Below the pieces are notes generated by a model that was not told where the DNA came from, made no database searches, and worked only from the letters and a program-made list of their open reading frames with translations. A stretch of 64,000 nucleotides of DNA from Pelargonium x hortorum (Eukaryota > Streptophyta > Magnoliopsida > Geraniales > Geraniaceae), in NCBI GenBank assembly GCA_036897525.1, contig JAYMTJ010000013.1:94503-158502 (forward strand), written 5' to 3'. The translations under genes and the position numbers were made by a program. Positions 1 to 9,719 of this stretch are shown here, piece by piece (the first letter of the stretch is position 1; every line of letters starts with the position of its first letter).

Positions 1-590
1 CCTTTCGGATCTTACAGGAACTTCTTAGTTATATTACATTTCTGCTTTATCAAACTTAGAAACCAACCCCTAACTAACCGACTCTCTCGGCTCGGTATAA
101 TTCTTATATACTCTATGTCTTATTGAGCCAACTCTTAATTAATATACTGTGTTAATCTTGCTTGACCAAAGGCTTGAGGTTTTTTTGCGGGTGTTCCAAT
201 GACTACAGCTTTCACTGAGTCGATCCACGGAATTTTCTCTTTTATATATAAACCTTACACGCTACAAACTAGTGTTTCAAATTGTCCCTTCGCCTGCCTA
301 CAGTCGAGCGTATAAGATCCTCTATACTAACCCAGACCCCTCTAAGGTTCAAAGCTTTCCAGCCTTAAGTACTATCCCCTGTCAAGGTAAATTGATTTTA
401 GGCCCTTTCTCGAATACAGGTAAACAACTTAACTTAATAAAAAGAAAAAACAAATCTCGGATATGCTGCTTAAAGGAATACTAAAACTTGATAGTGTAAC
501 TGGCATTCTAATATGGATAAAGCTTCTAATTTCTTTTGAGACCTAGTACGTTTCCCTTAGGGGATCTACTATCTTATCTAAGTTTTTTTC
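1..590. other. AT-rich stretch without recognisable gene
   Basis: Nothing recognisable. A 70-codon frame at 272-484 opens with GTG and has no family resemblance. One T-loop-like word lies near 343 (AAGGTTCAAAGCTTT, four pairs possible), without D or anticodon arms around it. Confidence 0.6.
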
Positions 591-614
591 ACGGTAGTTA
601 TGTAGAACTTAGGG

Positions 615-690
615 GTAAGATGGATGTACTCATTATCACTCTAAGTTTGTTTCCTCTTTTACTGATAAGAGCAAAAGCGCAGGAGGAATT
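615..690 (+). repeat. Rep-A block 1, copy 1
   Basis: Two conserved words about 49 nt apart: GTAAGATGGATGTACTC at 615-631, and a 27-nt block beginning GATAAGAGCAAAAGC at 664. The same pair in the same order is at 27047-27115 (16 of 17 and 24 of 27 positions identical) and more loosely at 40800-40854. About 110 nt downstream, GCTCCATTAGCA (near 796) is also kept at the 40.8 kb copy. Confidence 0.65.
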
Positions 691-1506
691 ACCCTTACTA
701 GGAAGAATCTAGAACTAGAATACAACATTAACTTATAGTACTTAATTTAATAGAGTATTAGAAGAGATTAGAACCTGACTAGCAACACTATCTCGCTCCA
801 TTAGCAACACTAGGCTCTGGCTCATCTAGTGGTTATGGGTATCTCTCTGGCACAGGCTCTGGCTAAGGCTTCTGCAACATAAGCTCCTGGTACTGCGACT
901 GCTAATTATATTATAGCTCATCCAAGTATCATTCAAGGTATAGCTCCAAAAACAGTTTTAGATACAGGTATTGGGCTAGGGATTCTGTCTGGGAATATGA
1001 GTAAGCATTTACAGGCGTTTTTTTGTCAGCAGTCAATTTTGTACTTTTTTGAGAGTCACAATTACAAGTTGAAGAGGTCTACTATTTCTTTGTTATTTGT
1101 AACAGTTTTTTTCTAGAGGAGTCCTTTTGTAGATGAGCAAGTTTATAATATAAGACAGAGCTTTACAAGAAATGTGTTTCCAGTTAAGATTTTATTTAAG
1201 GAATATAGCTAAGTCAATTAAAAGTTTTTTTTGTTTAGGTTCCTAGATAGTTAAGAAAGACTTTATAAAGAATGGATTTGTCTATATATGATATGATTAA
1301 GGGACTTTCCTCTTTGTCGATAAGCTGCAAAAGCAATGAGGGATATTTCCTTATTCTGAATCTTATAATCTAGGTATTTCTACAGTTCCAAGCTAGCAGT
1401 AGTCTTATTTTGTTTTGGGATTAGTCTCTCTTAATTATTCTCCCTTATTGATGAAGGTTTTCCTTGTTGTAGCACGAAGTTCTTATTCCGAGAATTCTGT
1501 AATTGT

Positions 1507-1525
1507 GTATAGCAAGCTGAGGATA
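1507..1525 (+). repeat. 19-bp exact dispersed repeat, copy 1
   Basis: GTATAGCAAGCTGAGGATA, identical to 3164-3182. Its left part (1501-1516) also matches 5403-5418. A nearby 13-nt word at 1534-1546 recurs at 26824-26836. Confidence 0.9.
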
Positions 1526-1982
1526 GATAACAGAGAATTGTAGCTCTTTAGCAAGTATGTAAAGGAATAACAACAAGAATTAGTAGTTTAAGAAGGAGGA
1601 AATTATAGAATTGTTTAGTTTATTTGCTTTGGAGGAGATTCCTAAGAATAATTGCTAACAGATAGGATGGTACGAACTCTCTTGTCTTAGCGAGCGGCAA
1701 GTGCTTGTATTCTATTCTTCAGTGTACGCCGGCACAAGATTCTAATCTTAAAGAAAGACTTAAATAAGTTTAGTAGTTTAATGGTGTAATTCCATCTTTA
1801 GTCTTAAAGCAGATAATCCTATGTTCTAATATAATACGGTAATGGAATAACAGGGATTCTATTTCCTTTAGACCTTTTGAGTTTGGGATTAGGAACTTAC
1901 TTCTCTGAATGGGTATTCTTGAGAATTATTCCTTAACTTGTGTTTATGATAGAAACCAGATTCCTGGGATTTGCAGCTAAAA

Positions 1983-2000
1983 GAATTAATTGTTCTAATG
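1983..2000 (+). repeat. 18-bp exact dispersed repeat, copy 1
   Basis: GAATTAATTGTTCTAATG, identical to 4723-4740. Shorter versions of the core are at about 5648-5657 and, gapped and diverged but continuing into GGAAANCAGGCT, at 55659-55684. Confidence 0.9.
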
Positions 2001-2144
2001 GAAAGCAGGCTATGGCAGTCTGTGTACGCTGGCATTCTAAGTCTAAGAAAATTGTATTCCTATCGCATGAGGGAAAGCCAGTAAGAGTAAGTGTAGCTCT
2101 GTCTTTGTGATAGTAGATACCTTTGAAGAAGATCTTTTCCGGGT

Positions 2145-2173
2145 AGAGCTTGATTCCGATCTATCAGGTTTAG
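2145..2173 (+). repeat. Rep-A block 2, plus-strand copy
   Basis: AGAGCTTGATTCCGAT at 2145-2160 is the exact reverse complement of 46625-46640. The adjoining 2155-2173 matches the reverse complement of 47230-47248 at 18 of 19 positions. The 15 bp at 2149-2163 recur directly at 3049-3063, and the 12-nt core GATTCCGATCTA is also at 41074-41085. Confidence 0.85.
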
Positions 2174-3163
2174 TTAGTCCTTACCAGTATTTCCTGCAAG
2201 TAAGCTTATTGATACTTTTTTTTGTTTTGCAAGGAAGTCTGTAAAAGCAGTCAAGCAAGCTGGAGATAGAAGTCTTCCGAGTCCACTTTCGGTTTTTTGG
2301 ATTCTTTAACTAATGGATTTCCGGTGAAGGTATCGCAGGAGAGCTTACCAGAACTATTCCGAATTTCCTAACCCTAACTAACAGGTGTTTTTTCTAGTAC
2401 TAATTATCTTTTGCAGTAACAACTAGATTTTCCTGAACCGGTATACAAATAGAATGTACTTCTTCAACTATTATGATGGTTTACCTTTACCAAGGGAAAC
2501 TTTTCTAATTCATTTCGTTCTTGAGAGCACATTTGTTTAGGAAAGTTTATGAAGGAGAGTTTCTGCGAGCTTAAAATGAAAGTATTAAAGTAAAGAGGAT
2601 AGATCTTGGGTATTCCCTAGATAGTATAGGAAGTATAGGAATTCCAGTTTCGCAAATGAGTAGAATATAGAAAATCTCAGGTAAAATGCAACACCTTAAT
2701 AAGGTAGCTTCGTAAGAATTGCATGTTAAGTATTAAGTCAAGCCAAGCTTTGAGGGGGAACATGCTTATTTTATTATTTTATTAGCCAATCTGGAACAGT
2801 GACTAGAGAAGTATAAATAAAATCTATTTAATATTAAGGGAATTAAAAACTTTATAGAGGGATATCCAAGGTTCCCAGTTGTCAGTAATTCAGTTAGGTA
2901 TAGGAAATCAAATGATAAAAGGGGCCTCATTAGGTACAATTACAAGGTACAGTAGTTCGTTTTAATGGTTGTACAAAGGATTTTTTTTTAAGGAATATAA
3001 AAGGAGTTGAAGCAAAAGTTATTAGTATTTTAGGAGCTTTCTTTCTTTCTTGATTCCGATCTAACTAAATAGAAGGCAAAGGTAAGATTTGTATTCTTGT
3101 AGATGTTCTAATTCTTCTCTTCTAATGGATAACATAAACAGATAATTTAATTGTAGCTCTTCT

Positions 3164-3182
3164 GTATAGCAAGCTGAGGATA
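3164..3182 (+). repeat. 19-bp exact dispersed repeat, copy 2
   Basis: Second copy of the word at 1507-1525. The 13-nt word AATTGTAGCTCTT lies just upstream here (3149-3161), but follows the 19-mer in copy 1 (1536-1548). The order is therefore shuffled rather than a simple tandem duplication. Confidence 0.9.
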
Positions 3183-4722
3183 ATAGTAGCTATTTGTTTT
3201 AGGGAATTCTTTGTTCCTGATAAATAAGTAACTCTTTAGTTAGGGAGTTCACAAGATTCCCCTTAATAAAGGAGATTTCAGTAAGGAATAAAGATATAAG
3301 AAATCCAACGCAATGGGCTCCTAGGTACAGCTCTTTACAGGATAGACTGATGGTTTAATGCTAGGAAATGATAATATCCACAATGGGTTAGTTATTCTAA
3401 GGTGTGTTGTTTTTAATCAGAAGTATTTACTGAAAGCTGTAATATTAGATTCCCGGGATTCCTTTATAAAGTTTAAGGGGTTGCTTCTGTGTTTCGAGGT
3501 TTCGGGGCTCTTTGAGTTGAGGCTATAAAGCTTAGAATTCGGTACTTTTGCCTTGTCTTTTTTTAAGGCTAAGGGTCAGGACGAAATTAGAGTAGTGTCC
3601 GAGTTAAGTTTCTTTTTTAGAGGTTATTTGGTTTATAGTCTGTATATTTGATATTAGGAAACCCTTTTCTTTTTTTTATAGGTTATAGGGAACTCTGATA
3701 GATAAGTATTCAAAAGGAATCTCGGGTTAGTCTTCCTTGGTTTTTTAATTTGAAAGTTTGGTAATAGGAAATGTGGTAATTAAGTTTCTGTCGATTTTTA
3801 GTTTGTAAGAAGTATAAGAAGGGTACTAAATAGAGAGTCTTCTAAATCCGTGTTGCTATATTAACTCAATTAAAATATACGATTTAAGGTATACCTTAAT
3901 GAAAAATTATAAGCTAAGTAATAAAAATTCTTTAGGATAGGAGTTTCAGTGTTATTCTTGTTTTAAAAAATACTAGGTAAATAAGAAACAACCGGGATTC
4001 TAGGTTCTAGAAACCCTGCAGTCTGGCGTTATTCGTTTTCATAGTAAGCGCTTTCATTAGTATTAAATCCCTCGGCTTGAGTAGTAAAGGAATTGAAACA
4101 TCTTAAGTTTAGCTAACACGCTTGTGTTTATGAAGTCTAACTTTTTGTATTCAATCTACTAATTCTAATTATGAAGAAGGTCTCCTTTCTGAGCTAAAAA
4201 GAACGAACTACTCGGCTTAGATTGGCTTCTAATAGATATTTTTGCAAAGAGGGTCCCGGCTTATGTGTTTAAAGGATTTCTATAATACTCAAAATAATAG
4301 GTATAGCTGAGTTTTCTTTGTAAATAGGTTTCTTAAATTAGTATATGTTTAAGGTAGCTTAAGCATAATAAAGAAGTACTGAGAATCCGGTTAACTTTTA
4401 ATCATTTAGTCCCCTTTAGAAGTAAATAACTTGAATAAATAGGTTTTTAGAAGTAGTCAGTTTCAATAGTAAGCTAAGCCTTTCCCAATATTAAAACTAG
4501 AAAGTCATAGCTTTGTTTTTAACCTATTGGAATTTAGAGTCCATTTTGAAAGACTAAAAGTAAGATGCTATTATATACGAGTCGAGTCCCCTTTATTCGT
4601 ATAAAATCACATACCAAAGAGTAAGAATGCCAAGGTCTAATACCTTTAAGCGGGGCACCTACTGCGCTTACCTAGTTTCATACTCTGGGACTATAGATTG
4701 GGATTGCAAGGTGTTAAAGAAT

Positions 4723-4740
4723 GAATTAATTGTTCTAATG
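4723..4740 (+). repeat. 18-bp exact dispersed repeat, copy 2
   Basis: Second copy of the word at 1983-2000. The following bases differ (CCAGTAAAGG against GAAAGCAGGC), so only this core is kept. Confidence 0.9.
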
Positions 4741-5245
4741 CCAGTAAAGGAAGATAAACACTGAATACTAATGACATTGACGGCAAATGAATACAATAAA
4801 CTTCTTCTTGGAAAGCGAGCTGAAGTTAATGACTAAGCCTGCAAAGGTGTTAATGTATTCTGTAGCTTTGTTGGCTAGGAGATTCCTTTCAAGTCTCAAA
4901 GTTCCTTTGTTTAAGAATCTCTGAGATTATATAAACTAGAATAGAATCTGACCCTCCATTTTCTATATATTCTCTATGGTATTTGGTAGGTGCCTACATT
5001 CAATTTATGACAACTGGTTACATCCACCTATAATTGTGTTATGTACGCGGGTTCTAATCTGAGTACCCTTTCTTTGAATTGAATTTAGAGATTCAAGTAT
5101 TCACTTAGATAGATGGTTTTCCAAAGCTCGTAAGTAAGATTCTCATAATAAGAAACTAACCCCTTCTTATTTGTAAGTAGGAAATCCCCTTAGATAGAAG
5201 TCACTCTATATCCCGAAATACCTTAGCTTATGATATGATACCTTT

Positions 5246-5300
5246 CTCAGTTAGTTAAAACTGCCGTAATTCGACCGTATGTCGTGGGTTCTAATCCGAT
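5246..5300 (+). pseudogene. decayed tRNA-like sequence
   Basis: Reads in tRNA order: a D-arm-like CTCAGTTAGTTA, a possible anticodon region, then TGTCGTGGGTTCTAATCCG, one base off the T-loop consensus. Neither the T stem nor an acceptor stem pairs fully, so it is not a working tRNA. The general pattern resembles a tRNA-Asp type, but the anticodon cannot be assigned. Confidence 0.25.
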
Positions 5301-6056
5301 TTTCAGTGTATGGGAAACCTTTCTTAGTTATTAATAAATGATTTTATTGTAAGAGTCTAACCCCAACTCTAAGATGACAAGAGAGTTTTCTTCCGATAAT
5401 TGAATTGTGTATAGCAAGTAAAGGAGTTCAGATAACAGATAATTGTTGCTATGAATTGTTGTCATGTGGTAAAGCTAGGAAATAATAGGACTTGGAAAGT
5501 TTAGGAGAGAAGGTACCGCTAAATGAGTGCAGCTAATTCATTTCGAGAGTACATCCCTAAAATACCTAAGAGTTCTGTTCTAGCTTTAGTTTTGCTGTAA
5601 AGCTGATAATCCTAATTTGTATTCCTTATGAACCATATTCCAGGGATTGTTCTAATGGAGCTAAAGGTAAAACCAAGTGCAGATTCTAGTCTAAGAAGTT
5701 CCTTTGTATTCTTGCTAATGGAAGGAACCTACCGATTAATGACTTCCATATTCAGAGAGAGTAAGTACCGAAGAGAAATGACCCAGAGTGTAACTTAGAG
5801 ATTGTTCCTTTACTGCCGAGGGAAGTAGTACCCTTAGCTCAATTCCCAAAACCGAGTGGAGTTCCTCTGTCAATAGCCCAAAAAGTAGTTGCTAACACAA
5901 GGGAATTACTAAGGCAATTAAAGAGAAAAAAGCTATTATTACGATATGAAAAACCCCTCTCTCCAGTACTTTAGAACTCAGTTTTCACCTACAAGCCAAA
6001 TAAAATTCTACTCAGCACAAACTAATACTTATTGGTATACACTAAGGCAAGCTTGC

Positions 6057-6118
6057 TTGTTCTCTTCAGGATTGGGAGTCTTAGTTAGAGTGTTCCTAGG
6101 TTCGAGTCCAAGAGTTCC
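6057..6118 (+). pseudogene. decayed tRNA-like sequence
   Basis: Contains the exact T-loop consensus GGTTCGAGTCC (6099-6109), with a 4-of-5 T stem. TTAGTTAGAG upstream resembles the end of a D arm. The distance from D-like to T-like part is far too short for a whole tRNA, and the presumed 3' acceptor strand has no partner. It is a relic or a chance match. Confidence 0.25.
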
Positions 6119-6976
6119 TAAAAGGGGTCCTGGCTTGACCGGGGTTTCCTTTCAAATTCATTAACCAGCTAGAGAGTGCTTTCATAAATGCTTGCCTTTA
6201 GCTCGCTTTTCAAGGAGTGTTGGTTAAAGGGTAACAGCTTGATAGTTAGGAATGTTTACAGTATATCCGGAGGTTGAATCTTACATATTCACCTAATGAG
6301 CTTCTTCCACCGACAAGAGACCTACCACCATCGACAACAGTTCCCTCGACCGAGTAGGCATGCAGTCACTATCATTGACCTGCTTAGAATCTTTCCTATG
6401 TTTCTAGTGTTCGGCTGACAAGGAGGTGTTATTCTGTTTACCTTGACACAGTAGGATTGTAGGTTAGGACTGCTAGGTGTTTCACTTAGCAGGCTTAGAT
6501 TCCTCAATTGACCGGGATTGATAGGTTCAGGAATGCACTTCTCCCATAATGTATTAAAGACTGAAGACAAGATCTGCACTGTCAAAGAGTTATAGGTTGT
6601 TAAGAATAAGAGTCTCTTAGTTAGGGATGTTTATTAGATTGCAACCTTAAGCAAAGGCTTAGTTGGAGATATGGGAACTCTCTTTCTTGTGGTCTTGGAC
6701 TTGCATCGGGTGTGCTATTGACAGGGCTAGCCCTACAGACAGGGTTCCTATACAGACAACACTTCCAGGACCTTCTACCATAAGCTATACCCATGATCAA
6801 CTTCCATGACATGTTAGAGTGTCACCTTCATTCACCGATTTGACCTAGACCTACTAGTGTACCATTCTGTCATAGCTTCCATGAGCTTGCGTTAGTGTGC
6901 CTATTCATCCCTCAACCCATAGCCTGCTACCATTAACAGCACTCCAAGACCTACTACCAATCAACTTTCTTCGCCA

Positions 6977-7007
6977 ACCCTCAGTGTACCTACAAGCACC
7001 CTATACC
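6977..7007 (+). repeat. diverged repeat shared with 57.86 kb
   Basis: ACCCTCA, GTGTACCTACAAG (13 bp exact) and CCTATACC occur in this order here and at 57851-57884, with small insertions between them. Both copies lie in G+C-richer islands, which suggests the islands share an origin. Confidence 0.6.
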
Positions 7008-7560
7008 ACCAACACTCCCTAGCCATGACCTATTCTACTCCCGACAGCAAAGAAAAGAGAGGGAAGCTTTAGCAGGCGGGTGACAAAGAATAGCTTTCAA
7101 CAGGAGTGTGGGTTTAATATCGGTGTAGTGAATAGGGATCCTGACAGTTAATCTATTAACCAAGATATAGCTAAGAGGTATTGAATGGGCTGCGTACGGT
7201 GTTCTTAATGAGGCTTCTTACTCTTTGTTGGATAGAAGAATTGGAGGAACACAAGATAAATCTTGCCTTTTTAGCAACCTCCGACTGTCTTCCTACTCTC
7301 AAGGGTAGCTTTCAAGGTATGTAATCAGCTCACTTTGGACTACTAAGACTAAGATAGTTATATTAGAGTTGATAGTTTAGAGTTGACCTGAGACTGGGCA
7401 TTTGCCAGCTAGAGAGAGCTTTCTAGGTATACCTTATTATTCAGAGTTGGACATCCTTAGGGTACACTTTGAAAGGTCTTTCAAGGTAAGTGTTGGTTAG
7501 GACAAGTCGTGTTAGTCGGTGTGTACTTTGGAGATAGAGGAGAAATGTATAGGTCTGAGG

Positions 7561-8460
7561 GAAGTTAGGAATAAGAAAAGCAAATGGGAGTAGTCAATGG
7601 GTTTAGCTCTTAAGAATCCTGGAATACTAGAGCTAAGGTAAAGTCTTTGGTTTCCAATAGGGGGCTTATGTAGAACTAAAGTCAAGATAATCTTACCTGT
7701 ATAAACGAGTAAACTAGCCTTCTCCGGCACAGGATCTAGAAGTAAGAATAGAAAGGATATAAGTAAGGTGGTAATTCAGCTTTATATCTATCCCACTTCA
7801 TTAGACCTAGAAAGAAAAGTAATCCCGTAAATTGAATAATAGGGAAAGCTTAAGTTATAAGATAGGTAAGCTTGTCTTAAACTAACTGTACTGCTAAAAG
7901 GTATAGTCCTCATGTTCTCGTTAAAGACAGTAAAGTAAAGCTCTGAAGACTAAGACCCACCAAAACCAAAACAAGGGTAAATCTTTCTATTTACATAATA
8001 ATAAAGATTATTAAACAAGGTATTGGTATGCATAAGAAAGAGGGGTTACAGAATAGCTATGAGTAAGGTACAGAAACTGGTATTAGGTAGGAGCCCTAAA
8101 GCGGAGGTAATGTGTTTCCAGTCCATAAATGTAAGGTTTAACAAACAATAAGGGAGGGCTTTGATTAAGGTATACAGAAAGCGATTAGAGAAGTCAATAA
8201 GAGTTTGTGTCCATAGGAAAATCTAAGGGTAATAAGGACTAGAGTAGAGAACTGAAGTATAACTGAAGTATAGAAGTAAGTCTTATCTTTAAGAGCCGGT
8301 TTAGTTGTCATTAAAGTAAAATACCCTCGAATGAAATCGGACAAGTTTTAAGGTTTTCTGGGTTTCTGATTACAGATAATAGGAAAATAAAGGATATTGT
8401 TAGGGTGTCTAAATAACTAAAGTAATACTGCCCAGGGAAAGCTATAAGAAGTTATTTATA
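7561..8460. other. purine-rich stretch without recognisable gene
   Basis: Purine-rich plus strand with many AGTAAAG and AAGAAAG words, and no frame above 60 codons. The only structured item is the 11-bp tandem duplication at 8250-8271. Confidence 0.5.
8250..8271 (+). repeat. perfect 11-bp tandem duplication
   Basis: AACTGAAGTAT twice in a row, with no mismatch. A short slippage-type duplication. Confidence 0.95.
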
Positions 8461-8465
8461 TGGGG

Positions 8466-8520
8466 TTGGAGTTGAACCCATGGAATTCCCAGGCTTATGT
8501 TGCTAGTGTCTTTCCAGTCC
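8466..8520 (-). pseudogene. decayed tRNA-like sequence (cluster member 1)
   Basis: On the minus strand, 8478-8468 reads GGTTCAACTCC, a full match to the T-loop consensus. CATAAGCCTGGGAATTCCATG lies 5' to it, where an anticodon arm and variable loop would be, and resembles the corresponding part of an initiator or methionine tRNA. Stems are incomplete. Confidence 0.3.
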
Positions 8521-8556
8521 TTCTAAGTAGGGGAACTTTCTCTAAAAGAGTATACT

Positions 8557-8620
8557 ACGGGACTTGAACTCCTGTTTTTTCTGGTAGCTATGTTGTAGAG
8601 AATCCAGTAACTTGGTTAAG
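8557..8620 (-). pseudogene. decayed tRNA-like sequence (cluster member 2)
   Basis: Minus strand 8572-8559 reads GGAGTTCAAGTCCC, one base off the consensus. GATTCTCTACAACATAGC lies upstream in the D/anticodon position. It is about 90 nt from the previous relic and has the same orientation, as in tRNA tandem arrays. No closed acceptor stem. Confidence 0.25.
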
Positions 8621-9108
8621 CTATAGGTTTTTATTTGCGGGGTATCCCAGTAGGCAAGATTTCTCTTAGAAAGCTTTTCAATTCTTTGTGGTTTTCAGGG
8701 GATTTCCAGCTTGTCAGGCATTCTCTTTAGCTTACTAGGTGGGCCAGACAGATATTACAAATACAAAGAAGTGATAAATAGAAAAAGTATAGCTGCTTGA
8801 GAGTAAAGAATATTCAAGAAAAAGTCTTAATTAAGCAAGCGAGTATAGGTTTTTACAAGACAGAAAAAGCTTTACTTACGAGCGTAATCTCAGTTTCCGA
8901 CGAAGAGAGTTTGTATTTATAGAGTCGGTGTTAGAGGTGTGTTGTGTACTTAGGGCTCCCTGTTCTAAAGAGGGATTCCTAAGACGCTTCCTAAACTGAA
9001 TCTAAAAATATCTAATCATGCTATACTACCCTTCAATACTTTGAAACTTCTAAAATGCCAGATCTACTAAAGCCCCATACTACGAAATTCAGCTAGAACT
9101 TTTTATAA
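8621..9108. other. spacer inside tRNA-like cluster
   Basis: No open frame and no clear repeat. Around 8.70-8.75 kb there is a weak minus-strand tRNA-like run (GATTTCCAGC followed by a D-arm-like reading), too degenerate to call. Confidence 0.4.
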
Positions 9109-9166
9109 AGGATGACTCGAACCCCCGAACAGTACCAAGAGCTAGTGCTCTAACTTCTTAAAGAAA
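9109..9166 (-). pseudogene. decayed tRNA-like sequence (cluster member 3)
   Basis: The minus strand reads AAGTTAGAGCACTAGCTCTTGG, then GGGGGTTCGAGTC, in the spacing expected for D arm, anticodon arm and T arm. TTAGAGC is a typical D-arm 3' half. The T loop is one base off the consensus. The presumed acceptor strand does not pair. It is one of the most tRNA-like stretches of the window. Confidence 0.35.
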
Positions 9167-9483
9167 AGCCTCTTTACTCTCTATACTTTTACTTGTTAAA
9201 TGGGCCACCTCTGCATAAAGATTTTGGATTATTACTCAAGGATTACTGTACATTTATACCATCACTAAGAACCTTCTTAATTTAAGTGATTTCATTCCAG
9301 TTCGGATCGACCAATAGATCAATTTCTATTACACTAGCTCTATGCGAAGGAAGAAAAAAGTTGGATGAAAGAGGTAACTGCTGATATTGCATAATATATT
9401 TAAAAGGAGCACCCGTATACTAGGAGAGTCAAATTTAGTGAACTGACTTTAAAATATTCATTTCTTTTTCTAGCTTAATTTGG

Positions 9484-9541
9484 GGCCATTATTGACTATA
9501 GCTCAATTGGGCATGATTCCAATCGGACAAGATTCCGTCAT
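9484..9541 (+). pseudogene. decayed tRNA-like sequence (cluster member 4, opposite strand)
   Basis: TATAGCTCAATTGGGCA at 9497-9513 closely fits the D-arm (box A) signature of elongator tRNAs. About 20 nt on, CGGACAAGATTCCG forms a four-pair hairpin where the T arm would be, but with a non-canonical loop. It is on the plus strand, unlike its neighbours. A further weak minus-strand tRNA-like run is near 9.30-9.35 kb. Confidence 0.3.
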
Positions 9542-9719
9542 TAGTAAAAACAACAAATAATGGATAACATGTGCTATATCCTAAAAACCAAAGGAATCGA
9601 AGGTTCTTAGTGATGCTGTATGTATACGGTTAAATTGCAAAGAAAAAGGACAAGAATACTTGTTTGACTGGACTAGCTAAGCGCGGCCAAAGGAAAGGGG
9701 CTTTTAGTTCCTTTTGTCT

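Larger units (their letters stand above)
591..5850. repeat. Rep-A island: diverged dispersed repeat, several internal copies
   Basis: No gene, but the densest set of shared words in the window. Exact internal duplications include 1507-1525 with 3164-3182 (19 bp), 1983-2000 with 4723-4740 (18 bp), 1501-1516 with 5403-5418 (16 bp) and 2149-2163 with 3049-3063 (15 bp). Blocks around 1.50-2.06 kb recur in the same order at 5.40-5.71 kb. Words from here also appear at 26-27, 41, 46-47 and 55 kb. Reading the frame that opens at 835 gives TAA, TAG and TGA stops from the first few dozen codons on, so it is not a gene even under a code that reassigns TAA and TAG. I read it as an old repeat-rich segment whose original identity (transposon, duplicated organelle segment) is lost. 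Confidence 0.6.
5851..7560. other. G+C-richer island without recognisable gene
   Basis: G+C rises to about 42-52% between roughly 6.78 and 7.08 kb, with a pyrimidine-rich plus strand. Minus frames of 87 codons (6322-6585) and 63 codons (6621-6812) lie 35 nt apart. Their products contain several Cys and Pro residues but no motif I know. The segment 6977-7007 resembles 57851-57884. A tRNA-like relic sits at its left edge. Confidence 0.5.

Noticed and set aside
835-2450. Frame with a methyltransferase-like phrase (VLDTGIGLGILSGN at about 955-996), perhaps readable if TAA/TAG were sense codons
   Set aside because: TGA stops also occur in frame (1294, 1357, 1906, 2068, 2434), and TAA/TAG are about as frequent as chance predicts. 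One glycine-rich motif alone is not enough.
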